Assembly: GCF_006539525.1 (NCBI RefSeq)
Contig: NZ_BJNE01000001.1
Coordinates: 434,001-498,000, forward strand
Reading direction: 5' to 3'
From: Glutamicibacter nicotianae
Lineage (GTDB): Bacteria; Actinomycetota; Actinomycetes; Actinomycetales; Micrococcaceae
DNA length: 64,000 bases
How positions within the stretch are numbered: position 1 is the stretch's first letter; every line of letters begins with the position of its first letter. The translations under genes were made by a program, and so were the position numbers. The notes beneath the pieces were generated by a model. It ran no database searches. It was not told where the DNA came from and saw only the letters and a list, made by a program, of their open reading frames with translations. Positions 26,207 through 34,803 of this stretch are shown here, piece after piece.

Positions 26207-27097
26207 TTAGATAATTGGCGCACGGCCCGCGAGGGTCATGCGAACAATTGTTTTCCATCTCAGTTTAGGCCGTGGCTCCCGGTACCAGGGGCTGCCGGAC
26301 CATCCAGCACGCCATCCTGCAAAATATTGAGCCACGGCACTTTTGTTATGACGCAGCCGCAAGCACTCAATCAGCATCCAGGATGTCGGATAAATCCAAC
26401 GCAGCGGCATTGGCAAATTACGGCGGGCCAGCCATACCCGGTTGCGGGCATTCAAACGATAAAATTCGTCATGGCGTCGAGGGTCCACGATCGGATGGCC
26501 GATCTGCATATCGCCGGCATACCAGACGTAGGTGCCGGTATCCCATACACGCCAGGCAAGTTCAATTCCTTCATGCGCGTACCAAAACCCCCCTGCCCAG
26601 CCACCTGTGGCATCAAAGATTTTGCGGGTGGTCACCAGACAGGTTTCGCCCACGTGGAAAACCTTGCTTGGTTCGACTGCCGTCCGTTTTTTCAAACGAG
26701 GAATCCAGCGCCTTGGATTCTGCTCTTCATTCTCCGGGTCTGTGATGCGCGGCTGCAACAGCCCCATGCGAGGATAATGTTTGAATCGCTCTACAGCCGT
26801 GATCAAGAAATCGTCATCGATGAACCATGAATCGTCGTCAAGGAAGCACAGGTACTCGCCTCGTACCTGATTCACTCCGGCATTCCGGCCGGCTGGAATT
26901 CCCAAATTCTCCGGAAGAAAATGAGTTTTGATGCCTTTCGGAATATCCGTTGGATCCCACCCGTTACCGACAACAACGGCATCAATCGACACTGATCGTT
27001 GGGCTAGTAAAGATTCCAAGGCACGCTGGAGCTCAACCGGGCGGTTACCCATGGTCAATACAACTACACCGATAGTCGGCTTAATCTCTGCAGGCAT
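26207..27097 (-). CDS. GT2 family glycosyltransferase
   Basis: 296-residue cytoplasmic GT-A glycosyltransferase. It opens with IGVVVLTMGNRPVELQRAL, then NLGIPAGRNAGVNQVRGEYL and the metal-binding FLDDDSWF; a GGWAGGFWYAHEGIELAWRVW segment holds the acceptor-side acidic residues. The ATG at 27097 is chosen for its AGAGGA site and because upstream codons overlap the preceding gene. The C-terminal basic/aromatic tail may contact membrane. It follows the CDP-alcohol phosphotransferase by 40 bases, so it may glycosylate the lipid-linked product of that enzyme; this is inference. Confidence 0.87.
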   Translation of the reverse strand: MPAEIKPTIGVVVLTMGNRPVELQRALESLLAQRSVSIDAVVVGNGWDPTDIPKGIKTHFLPENLGIPAGRNAGVNQVRGEYLCFLDDDSWFIDDDFLITAVERFKHYPRMGLLQPRITDPENEEQNPRRWIPRLKKRTAVEPSKVFHVGETCLVTTRKIFDATGGWAGGFWYAHEGIELAWRVWDTGTYVWYAGDMQIGHPIVDPRRHDEFYRLNARNRVWLARRNLPMPLRWIYPTSWMLIECLRLRHNKSAVAQYFAGWRAGWSGSPWYREPRPKLRWKTIVRMTLAGRAPII

Positions 27098-27137
27098 TTG
27101 TCCTCTAAGGCGGTGGGATACAGGCAATACGGTCAAA

Positions 27138-27956
27138 CTATGCTTTGAGGCGGGATGAGGCCATGTTGGACAGGAAATGCCCAATGTTCACAACGACGCA
27201 TGCAGGCATCAGGATCCAAATCATCCATTTTTCAGCAATTGCTGGTGCACCCGCAATCGTGGAGATAATCGAGCATCCCAGGATGATCAGCGACAGTTCC
27301 ACAGCGTGCAGGAGCTTATGGAATGGCAAGAAGCGAGCCAGCGAACGCAATTTTCCAACAAGAGATGTTGTTGGAACAGATCTGGCGGCCGCCGTATCCG
27401 GCAATTTTCCAAGCCCCGCCATGCCTCGGGCTGCATGAACCATGAGCGACTGCGAACGATTCAGGACCAGAAGCACCGACAGACAAGCGGCCATGAACAA
27501 TGTTGGCCACGCCTGCTCGACAGTTGAATTCTCTGTCGAGAGTTCCGTGAAGACTCGGTACCCCAAGGCAATTGGAATCAACGCCTCAGTTGTGTGGTGT
27601 CCAACCATGTCGATGAAGATACCTCGGGGAGATTGCGTTCCCCTCCAGCGAGCGACTTCTCCGTCAGAGCAGTCGAAATACAACTGGACCTGAGACAGGA
27701 GCACTGCCAGCAGCGGCCCCCAGATGCCAGGGATCAATAGCGCTAGAGACATCCCCCAGCCGGCAAGGATCATCAACCCGGTAACTCCGTTGGCGCTGAT
27801 TCGCGTTCGTACCAGCGCTGCGGTGAGGTAAATCGAGATATGACGCAGGTACAGTTCAGCGGTCCAGTGCTCGGCATTTTTTCGCGCACGAACTTCCGGA
27901 GGTTGGCAGACCGCTCGCAGCTGGTCAAGCGTTGGGTTCTTTGGACGTTCGGCCAT
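27138..27956 (-). CDS. CDP-alcohol phosphatidyltransferase family protein with variant catalytic motif
   Basis: 272-residue integral membrane enzyme of the CDP-alcohol phosphotransferase family, which moves a phospho-alcohol from a CDP-linked donor, normally in lipid synthesis. The motif reads D95-x2-D98-G99-x2-A102-R103-x8-G112-x3-D116-x3-H120. The last residue is His where the family consensus is Asp, the proposed catalytic base. About six membrane segments follow the usual RTRISANGVT entry. It sits between two GT2 genes inside the polymer locus, so a role in making a phospho-linked glycolipid or polymer anchor is suggested rather than bulk phospholipid synthesis. Confidence 0.85.
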   Translation of the reverse strand: MAERPKNPTLDQLRAVCQPPEVRARKNAEHWTAELYLRHISIYLTAALVRTRISANGVTGLMILAGWGMSLALLIPGIWGPLLAVLLSQVQLYFDCSDGEVARWRGTQSPRGIFIDMVGHHTTEALIPIALGYRVFTELSTENSTVEQAWPTLFMAACLSVLLVLNRSQSLMVHAARGMAGLGKLPDTAAARSVPTTSLVGKLRSLARFLPFHKLLHAVELSLIILGCSIISTIAGAPAIAEKWMIWILMPACVVVNIGHFLSNMASSRLKA

Positions 27957-27958
27957 GA

Positions 27959-28996
27959 CTACTTCACGCGGCCCTTATCGACGGTGCCGGATGCTCCAAA
28001 TATGCGGCCTTTGAGGTATCCGACGGCCCAAGGCAAATGAATTGCGGGGAAAGCGCATGCTGCCAACAGCTTGTCTTTTAATCCACTCGCGTTGCTTGCC
28101 AGTCCCGCTGCCAAAGCGACCGCGGCATATCCGGCAGGCACAGCTTTCGCCAGCTTCAGAGGCAAACGTACCCAGCTCGGAACTTCTTGGCGAATTAGTG
28201 GCTCGACGACGGTTGCCACCAGTCCTGTCGCGACGCCCAAAAGCAAGAGCGGTGGAACATCATGGCGCAACGATTTCCCTTCCGGGAAGCGTCGAGCAAT
28301 TTCAGCCCTCCAGGTACCCGAGGCCATCGACTGGCTCATTAGAGACTTGAAGTTATCACGTGGGTAATAGCCGACCTTTAGTTCCGGATCGAACCAAACG
28401 GTGTGGCCTGCCTGTCGAATCCGCAGACATAGTTCCCAGTCTTGGGCACGCCACAATTCCTCATTATAAAAACCGACTTCGTCGAATACTTCGCGACGGA
28501 AGATACCAAGGTACGCAGATTCAGCTGGTCCCTCGGGCGCGCCTGAGTGATAGGCCGGCCCGCCAAATCCGAACTTCGAATGATAGGCAGCTGCAATCCC
28601 CCGCTGGACGGCTGTGCGTCCTTTGGCGTCCATCAGTCCCCCAACATCGTGTGCATTCGCACGGAAAAGGGTCTCGATTCCTCGCGACGTATAGTTCGAC
28701 GGCAGCTCGCTGTGGGCGTCAACGCGTATGACAATGGGCATCGTGGATGCGCGTATCGCCAGGTTCAGGGCAATCGGAGTTCGCCCCAGAGGGTTGTCGA
28801 CAAGAACGATTCGCGAGTCGGACTCAGACAATAGCCTTGCCACGTCGTTAGTTGAATCCGAACTTGGTCCCAGCGCAAGAACGACTTCTTTCTCTCCGGC
28901 ATACTCTTGTGCCAAGATCGAGGACACTGCCTCTTCCAGATAGTCCGCTTCGTTGAGCACAGGCATTACATAAGAGACACCAGGAAATCCTGTCAT
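27959..28996 (-). CDS. GT2 family glycosyltransferase, ExoA-like, membrane-associated
   Basis: 345-residue GT-A glycosyltransferase resembling succinoglycan-type ExoA. It has VSYVMPVLNEADYLEEAV, LGPSSDSTNDVA, the RVDAHSELP metal site, and WRAQDWELCLRIRQAG, followed by SQSMASGTWR. The last about 100 residues are hydrophobic, with predicted membrane segments near VPPLLLLGVATGLVATVV and later, so it is membrane-bound. It starts seven bases after the ABC ATPase stop, and its own stop is two bases from the next start, indicating a tight operon. Confidence 0.88.
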   Translation of the reverse strand: MTGFPGVSYVMPVLNEADYLEEAVSSILAQEYAGEKEVVLALGPSSDSTNDVARLLSESDSRIVLVDNPLGRTPIALNLAIRASTMPIVIRVDAHSELPSNYTSRGIETLFRANAHDVGGLMDAKGRTAVQRGIAAAYHSKFGFGGPAYHSGAPEGPAESAYLGIFRREVFDEVGFYNEELWRAQDWELCLRIRQAGHTVWFDPELKVGYYPRDNFKSLMSQSMASGTWRAEIARRFPEGKSLRHDVPPLLLLGVATGLVATVVEPLIRQEVPSWVRLPLKLAKAVPAGYAAVALAAGLASNASGLKDKLLAACAFPAIHLPWAVGYLKGRIFGASGTVDKGRVK

Positions 28997-29003
28997 TCCG
29001 GCC

Positions 29004-29891
29004 TTACTTCTTCGCTTTCAGATGCTTTTGATATTCCTTGATCACGGTATCCGGATCACCATCCATCATTTGGACGCCTTTTTCGATCCAAATCACACGA
29101 TCACAAGTTTCCTTGATCGAATTCATAGAGTGCGAAACGTTGAAAATAGTTCCCGCGCTATCTCGAATTTCACGAATCTTCGCTTCGCTACGCTTCTTGA
29201 ACTTTGCGTCGCCTACAGCAAGTGCCTCGTCGACAATCAGGATGTCGTGCTTTTTTGAAGCTGCAATGGCAAATTTCAATCGTGCACTCATACCTGATGA
29301 ATAGGTACTCATCGGAAGGTCAATAAATTCTTGGAGCTCGGCAAAACGCGTAATATCCTCACGCATCTCTTCGACCTGCTCACGCGAGTAGCCAAGGGCA
29401 AGTCCACCCAGCGTAATGTTCTTATCGCCAGAGAGGTCCGGGATTAGCGCTGCCCCCACCCCAAGAAGGCTTGGTCGCGATCGCGCATACACCGAACCAC
29501 TAGAGGGTGGTGTTAGCCCAGTAATAGCCTTCAACAAAGTTGACTTGCCAGAACCGTTAGATCCAATTACACCGATAGATTCGTTTTCATAGGCAACGAA
29601 TGTGATGCCCTTAAGCGCATGGACTGTGCGTACGCCTTTAAGCTTCGGTTGCAACAGTCTTCGCGCGCCGGCATTACCCACCGCCTTGCCGCTCGAGAAG
29701 ACTTCATACTTAACGTGGAGATTGTCGACTATTACTACAGGCTGCCGGAACTCGTCGACGTGGAGATCCGAATTCTTGATTTGTTCTGGTTTTACTACAT
29801 CAATAAATGATGTATCGTCAGAGAAGATCGGTGCGGGTTCATATTCAGGGTATAGGTCTGGATTAATCAGATCGTCAAAACTAATTCGCAC
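29004..29891 (-). CDS. Polysaccharide/teichoic acid ABC exporter, ATPase subunit (TagH/Wzt type)
   Basis: 295-residue ATPase driving export of the undecaprenyl-linked polymer. Walker A is GSNGSGKST (about residues 109-117), the signature is TYSSGMSARLKFA, and Walker B is ILIVDEALAVGD. The 40-60 residue N-terminal extension and the VKYEVFSSGK...VHALKGITF entry are typical of TagH/Wzt. There is no C-terminal carbohydrate-binding domain. The start is taken as the GTG at 29891, which overlaps the permease stop by 11 bases and has GAGGAG about 11 bases upstream; a longer frame from 29963 would overlap more. Confidence 0.92.
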   Translation of the reverse strand: MRISFDDLINPDLYPEYEPAPIFSDDTSFIDVVKPEQIKNSDLHVDEFRQPVVIVDNLHVKYEVFSSGKAVGNAGARRLLQPKLKGVRTVHALKGITFVAYENESIGVIGSNGSGKSTLLKAITGLTPPSSGSVYARSRPSLLGVGAALIPDLSGDKNITLGGLALGYSREQVEEMREDITRFAELQEFIDLPMSTYSSGMSARLKFAIAASKKHDILIVDEALAVGDAKFKKRSEAKIREIRDSAGTIFNVSHSMNSIKETCDRVIWIEKGVQMMDGDPDTVIKEYQKHLKAKK

Positions 29892-30729
29892 GGCCGTATC
29901 GCTCCTCAGCCTTCCAGAAATAAAGTAAGCCAAATACAAGCGTAGCCAGCGACCAACCGCCAACTACCCACCATGCCCAAGGGTCATATTCAGCTTGGTT
30001 CATGACCATCCCCCGAGCGATTTGTAGGGTTTGATACAAGGGGTGAATGTCGAAAATCGCTATCATCCACGGCCAATGGCTCAGCAAACGATCCGCACTA
30101 AAGAGGACACCTGAGGTATAGAACAAAACCCGCCCTACAAGGGGCAAAATCTGTGTGAAGTCTCGAACATGCACTGTCACTCGTGCACAGATGAGAGCAA
30201 TACCCATATTAAACACAGTAAACAGAGCAAGCAGAGGAACAATTCCAAACCAGCTCCATTTTGGTGTCGTCCCTAGAATTAAGGCGTAAATGAACATTAC
30301 GGCCAGCATCGGCATAAGCGTCAAGAAATTCTGTGTCACTTGAGCCACCGGTAGGGATAACCGGGGGAAGGCAAGTGACTGCACCAGGGCCTTATTCCCC
30401 GTAATAGATTTCGCCCCACCATTCATAGATGTGGTGAAGAACTCGAACAAGAAGACACCAATAATGACGAATACTGGGAAATCGGGTGCCTTGTTGGGTC
30501 CCTGCAACACGCCGAATATGAACCCATACATAAGAGCGTTAAACGTCGGTTTCAAGACAATCCAGATCATGCCCAGACGATTTTTCTGATTCTGGGATTG
30601 GACACGAGCCTTCGCGAGTTCATAAATGAACTCGCGACGTTGCCAGGTCTGTTTCAGATAGTTAGCCAAAGTAGGTCTTGCACCAACTCGGTGCAAGCCA
30701 TACTTTTCGGCCTCCTCTGCAACTGTCAT
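29881..30729 (-). CDS. Polysaccharide/teichoic acid ABC exporter, permease subunit (TagG/Wzm type)
   Basis: 282-residue ABC-2-type permease with about six membrane segments, partner of the overlapping ATPase gene. The N-terminal amphipathic region LANYLKQTWQRREFIYELAKAR and the ARVTVHVRDFTQILPLVGRVLFYTSGV segment are characteristic of O-antigen and teichoic-acid exporters. The ATG at 30729 has GAGGAC about ten bases upstream; an ATG at 30768 would add 13 residues but has no ribosome-binding site. The LCP gene lies upstream on the same strand. Confidence 0.92.
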   Translation of the reverse strand: MTVAEEAEKYGLHRVGARPTLANYLKQTWQRREFIYELAKARVQSQNQKNRLGMIWIVLKPTFNALMYGFIFGVLQGPNKAPDFPVFVIIGVFLFEFFTTSMNGGAKSITGNKALVQSLAFPRLSLPVAQVTQNFLTLMPMLAVMFIYALILGTTPKWSWFGIVPLLALFTVFNMGIALICARVTVHVRDFTQILPLVGRVLFYTSGVLFSADRLLSHWPWMIAIFDIHPLYQTLQIARGMVMNQAEYDPWAWWVVGGWSLATLVFGLLYFWKAEERYGRAN

Positions 30730-30865
30730 GCGAAATATGTCCTCTTGTTCGAATGCTTCTTGATGCATTGTCGGCTAAGCATAGATGTTCAAAGTCTAGT
30801 AGATGGAGAGCTGTTCTTCTGGCTTTCGTACTTCAACATGATGTCGTTCATCCCACATCACCCGA

Positions 30866-31927
30866 TTACGGCGTTTCCGGCGGGTTGTCATGAAGGTAAT
30901 CAGCCATGGTGTCGTTTTGCAACGCTTCGCTAATTTGAGTGATGGCGAGTTCGCTAGCCAATTCTATTGATTGCCCATCGGCACTCATCGATGCGCCAGC
31001 GGTTGGCATCGTGAACATCGCCATATTATCTGTGTCCACGTTTTTGAGTTGCAAGCCTAGTCCAACCACGGTTGCAGCATCAAAGCTGTCGTCAAAAGTC
31101 AGATAAGGAGAAACTTTGTCGACTATGTCGTAAAGCTTAACCGGGTTAGCCAGTGTTTCTGATGAAAGCACCTGGTTGGCAGCTGCAGCGATGAATTTGC
31201 GTTGATTCGCAACTCGTTGGTAGTCACCATTGGTAAACGACTTCCGTTCTCGGACATATCGAAGCGCCCGGTCACCTTCCAGCTTGATGTCACCTACAGG
31301 GTAGAAGTAGTCAGTATCATTCGCGGTGAAAGGGATTTCGTTATTTACCGTTACTCCGCCTAAAGCCGTTGACAGTTCTCGGAATCCTTCGAAATCAACC
31401 ATGGCTACATGATCCAGCTTGGTCTCAAAAATTCCTTCGATTGTTTGCATCAACAGTGGAACTCCGCCAAGCGATATCGCGGCGTTGAGCTTGTTCATTC
31501 CGTGGCCGGGAATCTCCACGTACATGTCTCGAACCATCGACATGACGAACACCTGAGAGCGGTCCTCCGGGATATGGACAAGCATCATCGAATCGCTCCG
31601 CTGCGATACTGCCTCATTCAAAGCTGCGGATTCAGCTGTATCCTCATCGGCATGGTCGACACCCAGCAACAGAATATTCAGGGACTTGTCGTCCGGATCC
31701 TTTACGGGGCGGGCCTGTTCCTCGGCGTCTGAAAAACCCAATGCTACGGTGTTAGATTTTGCGTTGAACTGTCGTTGCAAATCGAATAACACATAGCCTG
31801 CGCTGAGTACTGCTACCAGTAGCACTGCAACTACAGACACGACGATGCTTTGGGTTCGTTTCTTCTTCCGACGTTCAGATTTAGTTCGCGCACTCCGCGA
31901 CGTAAAGACTGAATCCTGGTCTTGCAC
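30866..31927 (-). CDS. LytR-CpsA-Psr (LCP) family cell-wall polymer ligase
   Basis: About 353-residue type II membrane protein that transfers undecaprenyl-linked polymers, such as teichoic acid, onto peptidoglycan outside the cell. A basic cytoplasmic tail (RKKKRTQS) precedes one membrane segment near residues 26-47, then the LCP domain: ILLLGVDHAD, RSDSMMLVHI, MVRDMYVEIPGHGMNKLNAA and YVRERKSFTNGDYQRVANQR, with the conserved Arg and Asp residues that bind the pyrophosphate-lipid. The start is the GTG at 31927 with AGGAAAG upstream; a TTG at 31996 is the alternative. It lies just upstream of the exporter genes, which supports a role in attaching the exported polymer. Confidence 0.92.
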   Translation of the reverse strand: MQDQDSVFTSRSARTKSERRKKKRTQSIVVSVVAVLLVAVLSAGYVLFDLQRQFNAKSNTVALGFSDAEEQARPVKDPDDKSLNILLLGVDHADEDTAESAALNEAVSQRSDSMMLVHIPEDRSQVFVMSMVRDMYVEIPGHGMNKLNAAISLGGVPLLMQTIEGIFETKLDHVAMVDFEGFRELSTALGGVTVNNEIPFTANDTDYFYPVGDIKLEGDRALRYVRERKSFTNGDYQRVANQRKFIAAAANQVLSSETLANPVKLYDIVDKVSPYLTFDDSFDAATVVGLGLQLKNVDTDNMAMFTMPTAGASMSADGQSIELASELAITQISEALQNDTMADYLHDNPPETP

Positions 31928-31997
31928 TTTTCTCTTTCCTACTCCACCGGGCAACGATCCCCAAAAGCCAACGGCAGCCGAGGTGACTTCGCGCAAT

Positions 31998-32037
31998 GAA
32001 AAAGACTACCCAAGATAAATGTGATTATCCTGAGTAG
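31998..32037 (-). terminator. Rho-independent terminator of galU
   Basis: On the minus strand a 13-bp stem (32006-32037, two G-U pairs in RNA) is followed at once by TCTTTTTC. It lies 13 bases after the galU stop, and separates galU from the LCP gene. Confidence 0.85.
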
Positions 32038-32050
32038 CCTAGGTCAGTAG

Positions 32051-32953
32051 CTAGTCTTCGAGCGTTTCGACGAAGCTTTTTAGCCAGGTTCTAAGTTCCC
32101 CTCCGAGTTCTTCGTTCTCGACAGCAAGGGTGATGTTCGCTTGCAGATAACTCAATTTATCCCCTGTGTCGTAACGTCGACCTCTAAAAATTACAGCGTG
32201 GACACCAGCGCCCTCACCGTCGACAGTTGTCAACTCCTGGAGTGCGTCAGTTAACTGAATTTCATTGCCTCGTCCTGGAGCAGTGTGCTTCAAGATTTCG
32301 AATACACGAGGATGCAGTAAATAACGGCCGATAACAGCTAGATTGCTGGGTGCTTCGTCAATGCTCGGTTTTTCCACCAATCCATTCACTTTGACATAGT
32401 CAGCATTCGCTACGCGGGCTACATCGGCACATCCGTAAGCACTTATTTGGTTTGGATCGACTTCCATCAATGCAATTACTGAACCGCCAGTCTGCTTCTG
32501 GACGTCAATCATGAAGGAAAGCAGATCATCATCTTCATGGATCAAGTCGTCACCAAGAAGTACCGCGAATGGCTCATCGCCCACATGTTGCTCAGCACAT
32601 AAAACGGCATGGCCCAACCCTCGCGGATCACGTTGCCGCACGTAATGGATATCCCCCAATGCGGTGGCGTCTTGCACCAACGCAAGCTTTTTCGCGTCGC
32701 CTTTCGCTTCTAGGGTCGCTTCAAGCGACGGGACACGGTCAAAGTGGTCTTCAAGTGCGCGCTTGTTTCGGCCAGTGATCATCAAGACATCATTCAGCCC
32801 TGCGCGAGCGGCTTCGGCGACAACGTATTGAATTGCTGGCTTGTCTACAACTGGGAGCATCTCCTTGGGCATTGCTTTTGTCGCAGGAAGGAAACGTGTC
32901 CCTAAACCGGCTGCCGGAATGACTGCTTTGGTGATGGAGCGAGGGGTAGACAT
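32051..32953 (-). CDS. galU: UTP-glucose-1-phosphate uridylyltransferase
   Basis: 300-residue nucleotidyltransferase making UDP-glucose, the donor for glycosylating envelope polymers. It has AVIPAAGLGTRFLPATKAMPKEMLPVVDKPAIQ-type N-terminal signatures, LLGDDL for metal binding, GLVEKP and RRYDTGDKLSYLQAN near the end. Its place beside the polymer locus suggests supply of UDP-glucose or UDP-galactose to the nearby GT2 enzymes. It has its own terminator, so it is a separate unit from the LCP-exporter genes. Confidence 0.96.
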   Translation of the reverse strand: MSTPRSITKAVIPAAGLGTRFLPATKAMPKEMLPVVDKPAIQYVVAEAARAGLNDVLMITGRNKRALEDHFDRVPSLEATLEAKGDAKKLALVQDATALGDIHYVRQRDPRGLGHAVLCAEQHVGDEPFAVLLGDDLIHEDDDLLSFMIDVQKQTGGSVIALMEVDPNQISAYGCADVARVANADYVKVNGLVEKPSIDEAPSNLAVIGRYLLHPRVFEILKHTAPGRGNEIQLTDALQELTTVDGEGAGVHAVIFRGRRYDTGDKLSYLQANITLAVENEELGGELRTWLKSFVETLED

Positions 32954-33008
32954 AAAGTTAAATTCCCTATCTTCGGATTAGTCGTTCGCGATAGCTATGC
33001 GCAACGAC

Positions 33009-33479
33009 CTATGGGTGAGTGAGTCTCTTGATAACAGCCCGGGGGAAGTACTCATCAACGTCCCCACCAAGTGCCTGTACTTCCTTTAGCAACGAAGATG
33101 ACAAATGAGTGTAGCGCGTATCGGCCTGAAGGAAAACGGTTTCAACTCCAGTCAGATGCCGATTCATCGTGGCCATGGGAATTTCGTATGCGTAGTCAAC
33201 AGTGCTGCGCAATCCCTTGACAATTGCTTCGGCACCCTGCTCCTTGCAGAAATCAGCCAGCAGGCCTTGGCCCATGGGCACCCCGGAAACCCCACGCAGT
33301 CCCCCGACAGTTTCTTCAACCATCGCTACGCGCTCATCTTCGCTGAAGCGGTACTTTTTGGAATAATTGGTGGACACAGCGACGATCACCTCATCAAACA
33401 GGCTCGCTGCGCGCGCAATGATCTCAACGTGTCCATTGTGAATTGGGTCAAAAGAACCCGGGCATACCGCTCTTCGCAT
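33009..33479 (-). CDS. coaD: Phosphopantetheine adenylyltransferase
   Basis: 156-residue enzyme of coenzyme A synthesis, converting 4'-phosphopantetheine and ATP to dephospho-CoA. The nucleotidyltransferase motif is in CPGSFDPIHNGHVEII, with KGLRSTVDYAYEIPMA and HLSSSLLKEVQALGGD downstream. Length is normal. The upstream site is weak. In many actinobacteria coaD is close to rsmD on one side and the yceD-rpmF run on the other; here both sides carry inserted genes. Confidence 0.96.
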   Translation of the reverse strand: MRRAVCPGSFDPIHNGHVEIIARAASLFDEVIVAVSTNYSKKYRFSEDERVAMVEETVGGLRGVSGVPMGQGLLADFCKEQGAEAIVKGLRSTVDYAYEIPMATMNRHLTGVETVFLQADTRYTHLSSSLLKEVQALGGDVDEYFPRAVIKRLTHP

Positions 33480-33591
33480 GATCTGAATCTATCAAGAACT
33501 CTCGCCAATTCAGCGAACTGGTATGAATGTCTCGTAAATATTCAATGACTTAATGCCCATGCTCGCCTGTACACAAGACGATAATGGAACC

Positions 33592-34803
33592 ATGAGCATT
33601 GAATACTCTCCATGGCAACGGACCGCCCACGGTGCCAACCTACTAGATCCCACTGGCCGGCCGGGAGTGACCATCTTCGAAGAAATCACGGGTCTGGCGA
33701 ACGATCATCGGGCAATTAACCTTGGGCAAGGATTCCCGGATTCCGAAGGGCCAGAAGAAATCAAGAAAATTGCTATCGATGCGATCCAGAATGGCGCTAA
33801 CCAATATGCGCCCGGTTCAGGAACTCCTTCGCTCCGCGAAGCCATCGTTGCCCACCAGGAGCGCTTTTATTCATTGAACCTCGACCCCGAATCCGAGGTC
33901 GTAGTTTCGACTGGCGCTACCGAAGCCATCGCTGCTTCCTTACTTGCCTTCCTGGAACCTGACGATGAAGTTGTGACTTTTGAACCGTATTACGATTCCT
34001 ATGCGGCCATGATCGGGTTGGCCAATGCAGTGCATAAGGTCGTTCAGCTCAAGGCTCCGAAATTCGAGCCGGATATGGATGACCTTCGACGTGCGGTCAC
34101 AGACAAGACCCGTGTAATCGTCGTGAACAATCCCCACAATCCAACGGGCACAGTTCTAGATATTTCGGTGCTCCAGGAAATCATTTCTCTAGCACATCAG
34201 CACAACTGCATCATCATCGCTGACGAGGTCTATGAACACCTCACTTTTGGCATACGGCATGTTCCGATCGCGAGCTTACCAGGTGGATTCGAACGAACCA
34301 TCACCATTTCTTCGGCAGGCAAGTCCTTCTCCTTTACCGGCTGGAAAGTTGGATGGGCAACCGGACCCCGCGAACTGATCACTGCCGTCCGTACGGTAAA
34401 ACAGTTCCTTACCTATTCCTCGGGCCCTGCGTTCCAACCTGCTGTCGCACAAGCCTTGAATCTTCCTGATGCCTTTTTCGAACGCTTCGCTGCTGGTTTA
34501 GGACAGCAGGGAGAAATTCTCGCATCAGGCCTGGAACAAGCTGGGATCCCGGTTATACGTCCGAAGGGCACCTACTTCTTGGTTGCTGACGTACGCAGCT
34601 TTGATCTGAACGACGCTGCTGAAGTAGCGCGCAAGATGCCCGAGCGCGTAGGCGTAGCTGCGATTCCGATGTCTGCCTTTGTCCATCCCGAAAATCAGCA
34701 AGACTACCAAGGACTGTTGCGTTTCGCTTTCTGCAAGAAGCGTGAGGTCATTGCCGATGCCGTCGAGCACTTGCGCCTCCTGCCAAAGGTGCTTTCCCAA
34801 TGA
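33592..34803 (+). CDS. Class I/II pyridoxal-phosphate aminotransferase
   Basis: 403-residue fold-type I aminotransferase. It has INLGQGFPDSEGP, NQYAPGSGTPSLREAI, VVVNNPHNPTGT, IIADEVYEHLTFG and the PLP lysine in SSAGKSFSFTGWKVGWA. The wording is closest to kynurenine/methionine aminotransferase-like enzymes (KAT/YbdL type), so the substrate is probably aromatic amino acids, methionine or kynurenine; sequence alone does not decide. The ATG at 33592 is preferred over 33553 because the conserved N-terminus begins there. It overlaps the next gene by four bases (ATGA) and diverges from coaD. Confidence 0.9.
   Translation: MSIEYSPWQRTAHGANLLDPTGRPGVTIFEEITGLANDHRAINLGQGFPDSEGPEEIKKIAIDAIQNGANQYAPGSGTPSLREAIVAHQERFYSLNLDPESEVVVSTGATEAIAASLLAFLEPDDEVVTFEPYYDSYAAMIGLANAVHKVVQLKAPKFEPDMDDLRRAVTDKTRVIVVNNPHNPTGTVLDISVLQEIISLAHQHNCIIIADEVYEHLTFGIRHVPIASLPGGFERTITISSAGKSFSFTGWKVGWATGPRELITAVRTVKQFLTYSSGPAFQPAVAQALNLPDAFFERFAAGLGQQGEILASGLEQAGIPVIRPKGTYFLVADVRSFDLNDAAEVARKMPERVGVAAIPMSAFVHPENQQDYQGLLRFAFCKKREVIADAVEHLRLLPKVLSQ

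Noticed and set aside
19251-32953. Genomic island with integrase or attachment sites
   Set aside because: No integrase, transposase, tRNA end or flanking direct repeat was found at either border, so recent mobile transfer is not supported.
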